DNA of 64,000 bases, from NCBI GenBank assembly GCA_016719535.1, contig JADJYX010000047.1, positions 124,001-188,000 of the forward strand, written 5' to 3'. Source of the DNA: Rubrivivax sp. (lineage in GTDB: Bacteria > Pseudomonadota > Gammaproteobacteria > Burkholderiales > Burkholderiaceae_C). Shown here in pieces: positions 1-8,785 of the stretch. Position 1 is the first letter of the stretch; each line of letters starts with the position of its first letter. The notes under the pieces are model-generated. The model did not search any database. It was not told where the DNA came from and was given only the letters and a program-made list of their open reading frames with translations. The translations under genes were made by a program, and so were the position numbers.

Positions 1-743
1 CGCCCGCGCACATAGTCCAGCGTGCGCGCATCGGGGGCGATCAGCATCGTATTGGCGCCCAGGAACATCGCCTGGCCGCAGATCGTCTGCCGGCCTTCGA
101 TGCTCATCGCCTCGATCACCGGCCCGGCCAGCTCCACCGCCTTGAAGGCGCACGACGACGGGCCCATCACGCGCACCAGGTGGTGGAACACATCGCGCGC
201 CATCACGCCCGGCTGCAGGGTGCCGGTGATGACGATCTTCACCGTCGGCGGCACCGTCATCGCCAGTGTCGGCGAGACATAGGCTTCGAGCACGCCCTTG
301 CGCGCACCGAAGGCGTAGGTGCCGAAGGCGCCGAGCTGGCTGACATGGCCGTCGAAGTGCACGACGAAGGCGCCCGGCGTGGCATAGCCGAGCTCGGCCG
401 ACACCTGGTGCCCGATGCCCTTGCGCTCGTGCACCGGCACGCCTTGCGCCGCGCCCCAGCTGCGCGTGACGCGATGCAGCTCCTCTTCCTTCGGCGTGGC
501 CGCCGGCACCATGTGGTCGATGAAGAGCACGAACCGCTCGGGCCGGTCCACCTTCTCGACGCCGAATTCCTCGCGCGCCTCGCGGAAGAAGACATCGGTG
601 TAGCCGGGGAAGTCGTAGCTGATGACGAAGTCGGGGCGCGCCTCGATCTCGTCACCGGGCCGCACGAAGGCCCTGCCGCTGGCGCGGGCGAGGATCTTCT
701 CGGTCATCGTCTGGGGAACGTGGGACGCTATCATTTCCACCAT
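1..743 (-). CDS. LeuC/aconitase-family hydratase large subunit (partial, C-terminus outside window)
   Basis: The reading frame runs leftward off the window edge, so only about the first 247 residues are seen. They carry the LeuC-type opening (TEKILARASG, then PGDEIEARPD), a PERFVLFIDHMVPA segment and an ATPGAFVV...GAFGTYAFGA segment. Later comes the region that in LeuC reads 'EGRMTICNM'; here it is EGRQTICGQ. The usual GDSHT-T-HGAFG motif is altered to FDGHVSQLGAFG, so this is a divergent member and need not be isopropylmalate dehydratase. The three Fe-S cysteines would lie beyond the edge. Start codons at 743, 734 and 707 are all in frame and none has a strong ribosome site. It is divergent from the IclR gene, which probably controls it. 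Confidence 0.75.
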   Translation of the reverse strand, partial: MVEMIASHVPQTMTEKILARASGRAFVRPGDEIEARPDFVISYDFPGYTDVFFREAREEFGVEKVDRPERFVLFIDHMVPAATPKEEELHRVTRSWGAAQGVPVHERKGIGHQVSAELGYATPGAFVVHFDGHVSQLGAFGTYAFGARKGVLEAYVSPTLAMTVPPTVKIVITGTLQPGVMARDVFHHLVRVMGPSSCAFKAVELAGPVIEAMSIEGRQTICGQAMFLGANTMLIAPDARTLDYVRG

Positions 744-808
744 ATGGCAATCATTGGCAAGGCAGCAGCATCGAAATTGGAAGCCAGTGAAGGCATGTGC
801 CGTTCCTC

Positions 809-839
809 GCAAACCCGAAGGTTTGCCACATGGTGGCAA
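809..839. promoter_or_regulatory. Overlapping palindromes in the leuC-like/iclR divergent promoter
   Basis: A perfect 7-bp inverted repeat (GCAAACC-CGAA-GGTTTGC, 809-826) overlaps a second perfect one (TTGCCAC-ATG-GTGGCAA, 823-839). The pair sits about 40 bp upstream of the preferred iclR start at 881. IclR proteins bind such palindromes and often autoregulate, so this is the likely operator. It also argues against the upstream start at 797, which would put the operator inside the gene. Confidence 0.55.
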
Positions 840-880
840 CCGGATGTGCAGCGCCTGGCGACGCGGCCGGGCTGCGGGGC

Positions 881-1687
881 ATGACCCGCAAGGTGCATGC
901 CGCGGATTTGCCCAGCGGCACCCAGAGCATCGAACGGGTGGTCAACATGCTGCGCGTGGTGGCCTCGCGTGGCCGCAACGGCATGCGGCTGGGCGATGTC
1001 ACTGCCGCCACCGGCCTGCCCAGTTCGACCTGCTTCCGGATGCTCCAGCGACTGGAGCGCGAAGGCATGGTCGAGCGTCACCCGTTGACGCGCAAATATG
1101 CGCTGGGCCCGCTGCTCTATGAACTGGGCCTGCTGGCCCGCCCGCGGTTTTACCTGGCCGAACGCTGCGCAGACGCGCTGGCCGCGCTGGCCGAGCGCAC
1201 GCAGGACACGGTGTACCTGAGCGAGCGGCGCGGGCTCGAGGCCGTGTGTTCGGCCCGCGCCCTGGGCGACTACCCCGTCAAGGCGCTGACGCTCGATGTC
1301 GGCATCCGGCGTCCGCTGGGCGTCGGCGCCGGCGGCCTGGCCATCCTCTGCGCGCTGCCGGCGGCCGAGGCCGACGAGATCATCGAGGCCAACGCCGATC
1401 GCTTTCCCAAGCTGTCGACCCTGAGCGCCGGCCGCGTGCGCGCTGCGGTGGCCGAGGGGCGGGAACGGGGCTTTGCCTTTCTCGATGCGGCGGTCTACCC
1501 GGGCACCGCCGCCGTCGGTGTGGCGATCCCGACGCTGGCGCCGATGGCGGCAATCAGCGTGGCGGCCATCTCTTCGCGGCTGGATGAAAACCGGCGGCAA
1601 CTCGTCGCGGCAGAGCTGCAGCGCCACGCACGGCTGCTGAGCCGCGTGCTGGACACCTCGATGCCGGCTGCCGCACCCAAGGCTTGA
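881..1687 (+). CDS. IclR-family transcriptional regulator
   Basis: A 268-residue protein with an N-terminal winged helix (about residues 10-70: SGTQSIERVVNMLRVVASRG, then TAATGLPSSTCFRMLQRLER) and a C-terminal IclR effector domain (about 85-255). The fit to IclR length and order is good. An in-frame ATG at 797 would add 28 residues of unlikely sequence and overlap the palindromes, so 881 is preferred. The gene is divergent from the LeuC-like hydratase and is probably its regulator; the effector cannot be read from the sequence. Confidence 0.9.
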   Translation: MTRKVHAADLPSGTQSIERVVNMLRVVASRGRNGMRLGDVTAATGLPSSTCFRMLQRLEREGMVERHPLTRKYALGPLLYELGLLARPRFYLAERCADALAALAERTQDTVYLSERRGLEAVCSARALGDYPVKALTLDVGIRRPLGVGAGGLAILCALPAAEADEIIEANADRFPKLSTLSAGRVRAAVAEGRERGFAFLDAAVYPGTAAVGVAIPTLAPMAAISVAAISSRLDENRRQLVAAELQRHARLLSRVLDTSMPAAAPKA

Positions 1688-2374
1688 TCGGCCGTCCACG
1701 GGGCTGTCAACGCGGCGCCGGTTTGCAGCGGTGCGGCGGTCGAGGTCGACCTTGCGTGTCGCACGGACCGCTGCGGCCGCGCAGCGGCGCCGTCGATCGG
1801 CCGCCGTCCGCGGCGGGCGTGAACCTGGCCGCGGGCGATCAGCCACACGCCGGCATTGACCGACACCATGGTCGTGCCGTCTTCGTCACGCCGCCAGCCG
1901 TCTTCCGGGCCCGCTGGACTGTTTGGGCCATGCAGGCCTTGTCGGCTGTCTCTGCCGTCTGGGCCCTTCGAGCCCTCTGGTCCGACCATGGTCCGGCAGC
2001 TCGACCGAAGGCATGTCTTCAGCCCCCGCGTTCGCGCTCTGCAGGCCAGCAGATTGCCCCGCGTGCCGCGTCCTCATGGTCGCGCGCAAGCAGGGGCCGG
2101 ATGTTCGCTGCCGGGGGGTGACGAGGCCCGGTCCTGCAGCGGCTGCCGACGGGCAGGGCCAGAACGGGCACTTGTTCGGGTCGCGCGATGCGGCCATGCT
2201 GGCCTGCCGTGCATGGCCGCATCGAAGCGCTCCGGCCTCCGCCGGATGCGTTCGAACAGACTGGCATCGATGTAAGCGGTAACCAGCCGGCGTTCTTGCC
2301 TGTCAGCCGATCCCGTGCAGGGAGGCCGGAGTGCGCTTCCACAGCCGTGGCGGAGTTCGGGGGGGAGCTGCCAC
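1688..2374. other. No recognisable gene
   Basis: Several overlapping open frames exist on both strands, but none has coherent codon use, a family motif or a convincing ribosome site. Together with the IS66 wreck that follows, this looks like decayed intergenic or mobile-element DNA. Confidence 0.6.
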
Positions 2375-3640
2375 GCTGCAGGCTCGACGAGTACGTGCGG
2401 CTATGCCGTGCAGCCTGCGCGATCGCTTGATGCGCGCTGGGCCTCCGTAGCCGCAGTCGGGAGGAGGGGGGGCTGTCCACGGGTCCTCGTCGCCAGGAAC
2501 CCACCTGGCCTGCGTTGGCTGGGTCGCTTGTTGCTGGGCAGGCCCTGGGAGCGCTCGTCGACCCAGGAGACGCTCACCGCGGCCGTGCTAGCGGGCGCCT
2601 CTGCCCTGCCCGGCCATGACGGCCTCGACCTCGTAGCCAGGCGATCATCTTCAGGCCTGTCGGCGCTGCGCTCGGCTTCAGGCCTAGCGCGCGTGTGTGC
2701 CCCAGCCTGCGCGTGCGTCCGCCGGTGGCTTCGGCGTGGGCTGTGGCCGCAAGCCGTCTGGGGCCCCGGCTGGCCTTGTCGCCCAGCAGTTCCTTCCGCA
2801 GGCTGCTGGCGCGACTCGAAGCGGGCCACCTCGCCCAGCTCGCCGTACACGGCCAAGTAGCCGCCTTCATCTTGCCCGGCCGGCGGCGGCCGATCGGTGT
2901 TTCGTCCACCGCCTTGGGGCTGCGCCGGATCGATTCGAGCTGGCGTCGTAGATCGGCTCCAGCAACTGGGCCTGAGCCCCAGCGCGTCACCAGGGCCGGG
3001 GCGAAGCCGGCTTCGGTCAGCCGGTGCTGGCGGTCCGGCGTGCCCGGAACTTGTCGACCATCACGCCGGCGATGGCTCACGTCGGCGGCTGCCCTCGATG
3101 ACGCCCCGGCGCCGGCGGGAGTGCAGGGTGGGTCGCGGCGCTTGTCACCGGTCGACGTACTTCACGGCGCCCGGGCGCTGCGCCAGGCGGTGGCTGACCT
3201 TCTGGCCGACGATCTCGTACTGCGCGGTGAACTGCTCGGCGCTCAGGCCCTGCACTTCGGGGTTGGGCACCTCGATGCTGACCACCGGACCCGGCCTCGT
3301 CGAAGAACGGTACGCTGGCGGCGTCGTCGATGAAGTCGCTGCGGCGGCGTCGCTTGTGCGCGGGACGTCCTGCTCGAGGCGGGCGTTGCCGGCTCCACCG
3401 GCATCGGCTCGCCCAGCAATTGACCCAGATGCAGTTGCTGCGCGTCGGGCAGCGGCGCGTAGCGCTCGCTCTTTGGCCGAAGATCTGGCGCCGGAACCAT
3501 TCGATCTGGGCGCGCAGCCCCTCGATCTGTGCGGCTTGGCGCGCAGCAGTTGCGCCACGTGCTGCATGTCCATGGCGGCCAGTTCCGCCGCATCGGGCAT
3601 GCGCGTGAGCACTGCGTTTGCTGGCGGGTCATGCTACGCA
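2375..3640 (-). pseudogene. Heavily decayed IS66-family transposase (TnpC)
   Basis: Read on the minus strand with repeated frame changes, TnpC landmarks appear in the correct order. First an N-terminal coiled segment (IEGLRAQIEWFRRQIFGQ), then SERYAPLPDAQQLHLGQLLG one frame away after a lost base. Next come DFIDDAASVPFFDEA and SAEQFTAQYEIVGQKVSHRL, followed by a stop. Then RLTEAGF, KAVDETPIG (the IS66 DETP catalytic region), GKMKAA, YGELGEV, ELLGDKAS and LKMIA, and a possible C-terminal scrap near 2375-2400. At least five frameshifts or stops break it. No TnpA or TnpB gene and no terminal repeats were identified. The exact ends are uncertain. Confidence 0.7.
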
Positions 3641-4231
3641 AGCCCCGAACTGCGCACACGGGAGTGATCCGAATTGCCTTCCTGCGGGCGCCGTCGGAAT
3701 CGACATTGATGTTCGTGCCTGATCCGTGAACTGCCGTCGATAGCGCTTGAGATAACGGCGGGCTCGATGCCTTCGAGCAGCAATTGGCGCGGCAGTCGAT
3801 CTCGGGCGCACCAGTCGGATGACTGCCCGGCCTCCAGCGCTGGCAGCGCGGTCGTACAGCACCTTCGCGGCGCGGTTGCCGGTCCCCGCGGTCGGGTCCG
3901 GGAAGGCTGCGGTGCCGGCGTACAGGGGCGCACCGCCACGGGACTCGGGAAGAACATCACCCTATCGCGAGAGTAGGGGCTCAGGGGCGGCGGCCAGGTG
4001 TCCCAGGTCAGAGCCGGGGGCGGGATGCACGGGGCAGCCTCCGGTGCGAGCCAGTCGTTCGCAGGCTGCTCGTGCTCAGCCCCTCAGGGCACAGCGGCTG
4101 ACCGTCATTCGGCTCCAGAGCTCACCTCCCAGCGCGGTGTCCAGTCGCCGCGCGCTGTTCACCCTCGCTCTCCTCCGTCTGTCGATGTGAGGGATTGTCG
4201 ACCATCAAGCGCGGAAGGCCCGGTGGCTCGG
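3641..4231. other. No recognisable gene
   Basis: Short overlapping frames only. A minus-strand stretch near 3750-3900 (for example RDRLPRQLLLEGIEP) looks protein-like, but I could not assign it to a family. It may be further debris from the insertion event next to it. Confidence 0.5.
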
Positions 4232-4336
4232 TTACGCATCGATGAGGGCTGCGACGGGCTTGCCGTCCCTCTCGAGCAGAGCGCTGTCGTTGCGGTGGTG
4301 GGCGAGGTCGAGCATCTCGCCCCGGTTCTGACGCAA
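4232..4336 (-). pseudogene. Phd/YefM-type antitoxin fragment
   Basis: On the minus strand, 34 residues ending in a stop read LRQNRGEMLD...DSALLERDGKPVAALIDA. This matches the typical Phd/YefM core, in which a regular E-L/M-L-x-x-V stretch is followed by a DGKPVAALID strand. The usual N-terminal start and the C-terminal toxin-binding tail are missing, and no toxin gene is visible beside it. It is probably a relic in the decayed left flank of the island. Confidence 0.45.
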
Positions 4337-4473
4337 AGCGGCGGCATGCACCCGTCGCAACCCTTCGGCAGGGCGGCTGCCGGGGTCGAGCGGCACGGCC
4401 AGCGAACCGCGCGTGCGGCGGCAGCCACCCCCGAGTAAACACCGAGGGACGACAGGCGGGTCTGGTGCAAATA

Positions 4474-4486
4474 TTATGAAATATAA
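4474..4486. promoter_or_regulatory. TTAT-N5-ATAA operator copy A
   Basis: TTATGAAATATAA, 110 bp before the DUF1302 start. It is the first of seven copies in the island. The right arm ATATAA could double as a -10 element, which would suit a repressor site. Confidence 0.65.
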
Positions 4487-4595
4487 GTAAATGAGCAGCC
4501 TGCATGGCACTGTGCGGCGCGTCCTCCGCGCTGTCATGGAAGAGCGGGCGCTGCGCCGTCATCCAGGGCCCGTTGCCCGACGAAGAGGAGAGACC

Positions 4596-6275
4596 ATGCC
4601 CTTGCAGGACGATACGGTGCGCTGCGCGCCGACACGCGCACCCGGGCGGCCATCACTGGCCGCATCGGTGCTCGCCGGCGCGTTTGCCGCGCTGCTGGCA
4701 CCAACGGCCACGGCATTCGAACGCGAGTTCGGTGACGGTGTGAAGGTCCGTTTCGACAACAGCTTCAAGTACAGCGCCGCCTGGCGATTGAAGGACCGCG
4801 CCGACGTGCTGGTCGCCGACCCGACGCTCGACGACGGCGACCGCAGCTTCGGCCGCGGCCTGATCTCCAACCGCCTCGACTGGCTGGGTGAGCTCGATGT
4901 GGCCTACCGCCAATCGGGCTTGCGCGTCTCGGCGGCGGCCTGGTACGACGATGTCTACCACCGCCGCAACGACCACGACTCGCCACTGACGGCGAATGCG
5001 GTCAGCGTGCCGCCAGATCGCTTCACCCGCGCGACGCGCGACCTGCACGGCCGCAAGGCCGAGTTGCTCGACGCCTTCGTGCACGCCGGTTTCGAGTCCG
5101 GCGGCCTGCAGGGGACGGTCAAGCTCGGCCGCCATTCGCTGCAGTGGGGCGAGAGCCTGTTCTTCGGCGCCAACGGCATCGCCGGGGGGCAGTTGCCGAT
5201 CGACGTCATCAAGGCGCTGTCGGTGCCCAATACGCCGTTCAAGGAGATCGGTCGACCTGTCAATCAGCTGTCGGCGCAAGTGCAGCTGACGGCGGCGCTG
5301 TCGCTCGGCGCGTACTACCAGCTGCGGTGGGAACGCACGCGGATACCGGCGGCCGGCAGCTACTTCAGCCCGGCCGACCTCGTCGATGCAGGCGGCGAGC
5401 GCATCGTCGCGGCGGTGGTGCCGGGCGTCGGACCGGTGGCGTCCTTCTACCGCACGGCCGATATCGAAGCACGCGACTCGGGGCAGGGCGGGATGCAGCT
5501 GCGCTATCGCGCGCAGTCGATCGGCACCGATTTCGGCTTCTACGCCATCCGCTACCACGAGCGCAACTTCCAGACCTACGTCAGGCCCGGCGCCGGCGTC
5601 GGCCCCGGTGCACCGCCGGACATGATCGGCCAGTACCTGCTGGTCTTCCCGCAGAACGTGAAGGCGTTCGGCTTCAGCGCCAGCACGACGGTGGCAGACG
5701 CCAACGTCGCCGCAGAGGTCTCGGTGCGCACCAATGCACCGCTGGTCAGCCTGACGATGCCCGACATGACCGGCACCGCCGACAACAACCGCAATCCGCT
5801 GTACGCGGTCGGCCGCACGGCGCACGCCCAGGTGTCGATGATCCACCTGCTGCCGCAATCGTCGCTGTGGCAAGGGGCGACGCTGCTGGGCGAGATCGCC
5901 TGGAACCGTCGCCTCAGCATCACGAAGAACGCAGCCGCACTCGACCCGAATACGACACGCGACGCCACTGCGATCCGCGTCGTGTTCGAGCCGCAGTATT
6001 TCCAGGTGCTCGACGGCGTCGACATCTCGGTTCCGATCGGCCTGGGCTACACGATCGACGGTCGATCAGGGGCGGTGGGCGCCTTCGGTCCCGAGCACGG
6101 CGGCGACTTCAGCGTCGGTGTGAAGGGCGACTTCATGAAGGTATGGCGCTTTTCGTTCGGGCTGACGCACTACTTCGGCAGCGCCGGGCCGATCGCGGCC
6201 GGCGGCATCCAGACCTTCAAGCAGATCTACCGCGATCGAGATTTCCTGTCGTTCGCAGCGACGCGGACCTTCTGA
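4596..6275 (+). CDS. DUF1302 family outer-membrane-type protein
   Basis: A 559-residue protein with an N-terminal export signal (hydrophobic stretch LAASVLAGAFAALLAPTATA, about residues 19-38). The rest is a DUF1302 domain of alternating aromatic/polar beta-strands (for example VKLGRHSLQWGESLFFGANG). It ends in the aromatic residue Phe, as expected of an outer-membrane barrel. The start at 4596 follows a strong GAGGAGAG ribosome site; an upstream in-frame ATG at 4491 adds 35 improbable residues. DUF1302 genes typically pair with DUF1329, as here, in clusters for hydrophobic-compound catabolism. A role in transport of hydrophobic substrates is inferred. It is the first gene of the operon behind operator copy A. 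Confidence 0.85.
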   Translation: MPLQDDTVRCAPTRAPGRPSLAASVLAGAFAALLAPTATAFEREFGDGVKVRFDNSFKYSAAWRLKDRADVLVADPTLDDGDRSFGRGLISNRLDWLGELDVAYRQSGLRVSAAAWYDDVYHRRNDHDSPLTANAVSVPPDRFTRATRDLHGRKAELLDAFVHAGFESGGLQGTVKLGRHSLQWGESLFFGANGIAGGQLPIDVIKALSVPNTPFKEIGRPVNQLSAQVQLTAALSLGAYYQLRWERTRIPAAGSYFSPADLVDAGGERIVAAVVPGVGPVASFYRTADIEARDSGQGGMQLRYRAQSIGTDFGFYAIRYHERNFQTYVRPGAGVGPGAPPDMIGQYLLVFPQNVKAFGFSASTTVADANVAAEVSVRTNAPLVSLTMPDMTGTADNNRNPLYAVGRTAHAQVSMIHLLPQSSLWQGATLLGEIAWNRRLSITKNAAALDPNTTRDATAIRVVFEPQYFQVLDGVDISVPIGLGYTIDGRSGAVGAFGPEHGGDFSVGVKGDFMKVWRFSFGLTHYFGSAGPIAAGGIQTFKQIYRDRDFLSFAATRTF

Positions 6276-6290
6276 CCGAGCGAGGCAACG

Positions 6291-7673
6291 ATGCACAGCA
6301 TGAAACATTCACCTTCCCGCCGTGCCGGCGTCGCGCTGGCGGTCCTCACGATCGCGGCCGGCGGCGCCTTCGCGGCCGTCACCGCCGAAGAGGCGCAGGC
6401 GCTGAAGGGCAGGCTGACGCCTCTGGGCGCCGAGCGCGCCGGCAACGCGGCCGGCACCATTCCGGCCTGGGACGGTGGCCTGACGACGCCGCCACCGGGC
6501 TACGTGCCTGGCCAGCGCGGGTTCGATCCGTTCGCCGCCGACAAGCCAGTGCTGACGATCACCGCCGACAACATGGCGCAGCATGCCGACCGGCTGTCGG
6601 ATGGGGTCAAGGCCCTGCTGCAGAAATATCCGCAGTCGTTCCGGCTCGTCGTCTATCCGACGCGGCGCAGTGCGGCGGCGCCGCAGTGGGTCTATGACAA
6701 CAGCGCACGCAACGCGGTCCGCGCCAAGCTCGACAACGACGGCCTCACGGTCACGGGCGCGCATGGCGGCGTGCCGTTCCCGATACCGAAGTCGGCGCTC
6801 GAGATCCGCATGAACCACCTGACGCGCTGGCGTGGGGAGACCGCGGTCTCGAAGGTGAAGGTGTGGTCGATGACGGCCAACGGCCGCAAGGTGCTGGCCA
6901 GCGAAGCGACCGACGACGCGCAGTTTCCGTATTACTACCGCGACGGGTCGGCCGAGCAGAACCCGGACTCTGTGCTGAACTACGCCATCCTGACGACGAC
7001 GGCACCGGCCTTCCGCGCCGGCGAGGCGCTGATGGTCCACGAGACCTTCGACTTCGCCAAGGGGCGCTCGATCTGGCAATACCTGGCCGGTCAACGGCGC
7101 GTGCGGCAGGCGCCGAATATCGCCTTCGACACCCCGAATGCCGTCGCCTCGGGCGTCAATTTCGTCGACGAGACCTTCGGCGGCGTCGGCTCGCCGGAGC
7201 GATTCGACTGGAAACTGGTCGGCAAGAAGGAGATGTTCGTCCCCTACAACACGAATCGGCTCTTCACCGTCAGGGACGAGGACGCGATCGACGCGCATCA
7301 CCTCAAGCCCGAGCTGTTGCGCTGGGAACTGCACCGCGTCTGGGTCGTCGAGGCGACGCTGAAGGCGGGCAAGCGCCACGCGGTCCCCAAGCGCGTGTAT
7401 TACTACGACGAGGACACCTGGGGCACGACGCTCTACGACGGCTGGGACGCGCAGGGCAAGTTGTGGCGCACGCAGATGCAGCTGCCGTTCGCTGCCCCCG
7501 ACCTGCCGGCGCAGGTGAATACCTGCACCAACGCACTCTTCAACCTGCAGACCGGCGTCTGGGTCTACGACTGCGCCATGGGCGACGGCGGTGCCGACCA
7601 GTACCGCCCGACGCCGCGGCGGCCGGCGAGCTTCTTCTCCGCCGACGCGCTGGCCGCTCGGATGGCGCGCTAG
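6291..7673 (+). CDS. DUF1329 family exported protein
   Basis: A 460-residue protein with a Sec signal peptide (GVALAVLTIAAGGAFAAV, about 14-31), then the DUF1329 fold, a LolA/LolB-like lipoprotein-carrier shape. Typical pieces are AGNAAGTIPAWDGGL near residue 50 and VPKRVYYYDEDTWG near 365. It starts 15 bases after the DUF1302 stop with a GAGCGAGG ribosome site. The family partners DUF1302 and an RND exporter. Function is unproven; periplasmic shuttling of a hydrophobic ligand is an inference. Confidence 0.85.
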   Translation: MHSMKHSPSRRAGVALAVLTIAAGGAFAAVTAEEAQALKGRLTPLGAERAGNAAGTIPAWDGGLTTPPPGYVPGQRGFDPFAADKPVLTITADNMAQHADRLSDGVKALLQKYPQSFRLVVYPTRRSAAAPQWVYDNSARNAVRAKLDNDGLTVTGAHGGVPFPIPKSALEIRMNHLTRWRGETAVSKVKVWSMTANGRKVLASEATDDAQFPYYYRDGSAEQNPDSVLNYAILTTTAPAFRAGEALMVHETFDFAKGRSIWQYLAGQRRVRQAPNIAFDTPNAVASGVNFVDETFGGVGSPERFDWKLVGKKEMFVPYNTNRLFTVRDEDAIDAHHLKPELLRWELHRVWVVEATLKAGKRHAVPKRVYYYDEDTWGTTLYDGWDAQGKLWRTQMQLPFAAPDLPAQVNTCTNALFNLQTGVWVYDCAMGDGGADQYRPTPRRPASFFSADALAARMAR

Positions 7674-7699
7674 CCGCGGCGCCGGTTCGGACCATCGAC

Positions 7700-8785
7700 A
7701 TGCGCGTCGCGGCATTTGCGGCGGGGGTCGTCGCGCTCGCAGCGGCCGTTGCCGCACCGGCGTGGGCGGCCGCGGCGGCCGACACGCTCGAGCGGGCAGC
7801 ATCGCCGAGCGCGCTCGCCGGGCGGTCGCTGCTGGTCGCGGCGGCCCGGGCCGGCGAGCGGCTCGTCGTTGCCGGCGAGCGCGGTCATGTGCTCGGGTCC
7901 GACGACGGTGGCGCGAACTGGCAGCAGGCGAGCGTGCCGGTGTCGACGACGCTGACCTCGCTGTGCTTCGCCGATGCGCACACCGGCTGGGCGGTCGGCC
8001 ACCGCGGCGTGATCCTCAAGAGCGCCGACGGCGGGCGCAGCTGGCAGCGTCAGCTCGACGGCTGGGCGTTGAACCGCCTGCTGGCCGATGTGGTCGCCGC
8101 CGTCGGCGCAACGCTGCCGCACGAGGCGGCCGGCTTCGCGCGGGACGGCGCCGACAAGCCCTGGCTCGACGTCGCCTGCCTCGACGCCGAGCGGGTCGTC
8201 GCGGTCGGCGCCTTCGGCCTCGCGGTGGCGAGCGCCGATGGGGGGCGCAGCTGGACACTGCTTGCCGAGTTGCTGCGTGCCTCGGGCGCCAAACACCTGA
8301 ATGCCGTGGCGGTGCACGGCGATGGCATCCTCGTCGCGGGCGAGCAAGGGCTGCTGCTGCAGGCGTCGGCGCAAGGGCGCGACGTGCGCCGGCTGGCTTC
8401 GCCCCATCCGGGCAGCTATTTCGACATCGTCGCCACCGCGGCCGGCGACTGGCTCGCGCTCGGACTTCGCGGCAGCCTCGCCCGCTCGGCCGACGGCGGA
8501 CGCACCTGGGTGCGCGCGCCGTCGCCATCGACGCAGACCTTCACGTCGGCATTGCCGCGGGCCGACGGTTCGGTGCTGATCGCCGACGAGACCGGGGCCG
8601 TCTTCAGCAGCGTCGACGGCCGGGCGCCGTTCGTGCGCCAGCCGGTCGACGGCGCGTTTCCGTTCGTCGCGCTGGTCGAGAGCGTCGGCGCGCGCGTGAT
8701 CGCGGTCGGCGCGCGCGGCGTGAAGACGCTCGAGAAGGCCGCGGTCCGCCCGGTCGCCGGGCCTGCGGGGAGGGCCACGCGATGA
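7700..8785 (+). CDS. YCF48/Hcf136-like beta-propeller protein
   Basis: A 361-residue exported protein: signal peptide (AAFAAGVVALAAAVAAPAWA, about 4-23) followed by repeated Asp-box/BNR blades of the form S-x-D-G-G-x-x-W. Examples are SDDGGANWQQ, SADGGRSWQR, SADGGRSWTL and SADGGRTWVR. The same fold assists photosystem II assembly in cyanobacteria, but in proteobacteria it is a standard member of the DUF1302-DUF1329-RND module. It overlaps the exporter start by four bases (ATGA), indicating translational coupling. Confidence 0.85.
   Translation: MRVAAFAAGVVALAAAVAAPAWAAAAADTLERAASPSALAGRSLLVAAARAGERLVVAGERGHVLGSDDGGANWQQASVPVSTTLTSLCFADAHTGWAVGHRGVILKSADGGRSWQRQLDGWALNRLLADVVAAVGATLPHEAAGFARDGADKPWLDVACLDAERVVAVGAFGLAVASADGGRSWTLLAELLRASGAKHLNAVAVHGDGILVAGEQGLLLQASAQGRDVRRLASPHPGSYFDIVATAAGDWLALGLRGSLARSADGGRTWVRAPSPSTQTFTSALPRADGSVLIADETGAVFSSVDGRAPFVRQPVDGAFPFVALVESVGARVIAVGARGVKTLEKAAVRPVAGPAGRATR

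Noticed and set aside
1688..4440. Many short open frames proposed as hypothetical genes
   Set aside because: They overlap on all frames, lack ribosome sites and motifs, and part of the region is explained by the IS66 wreck.
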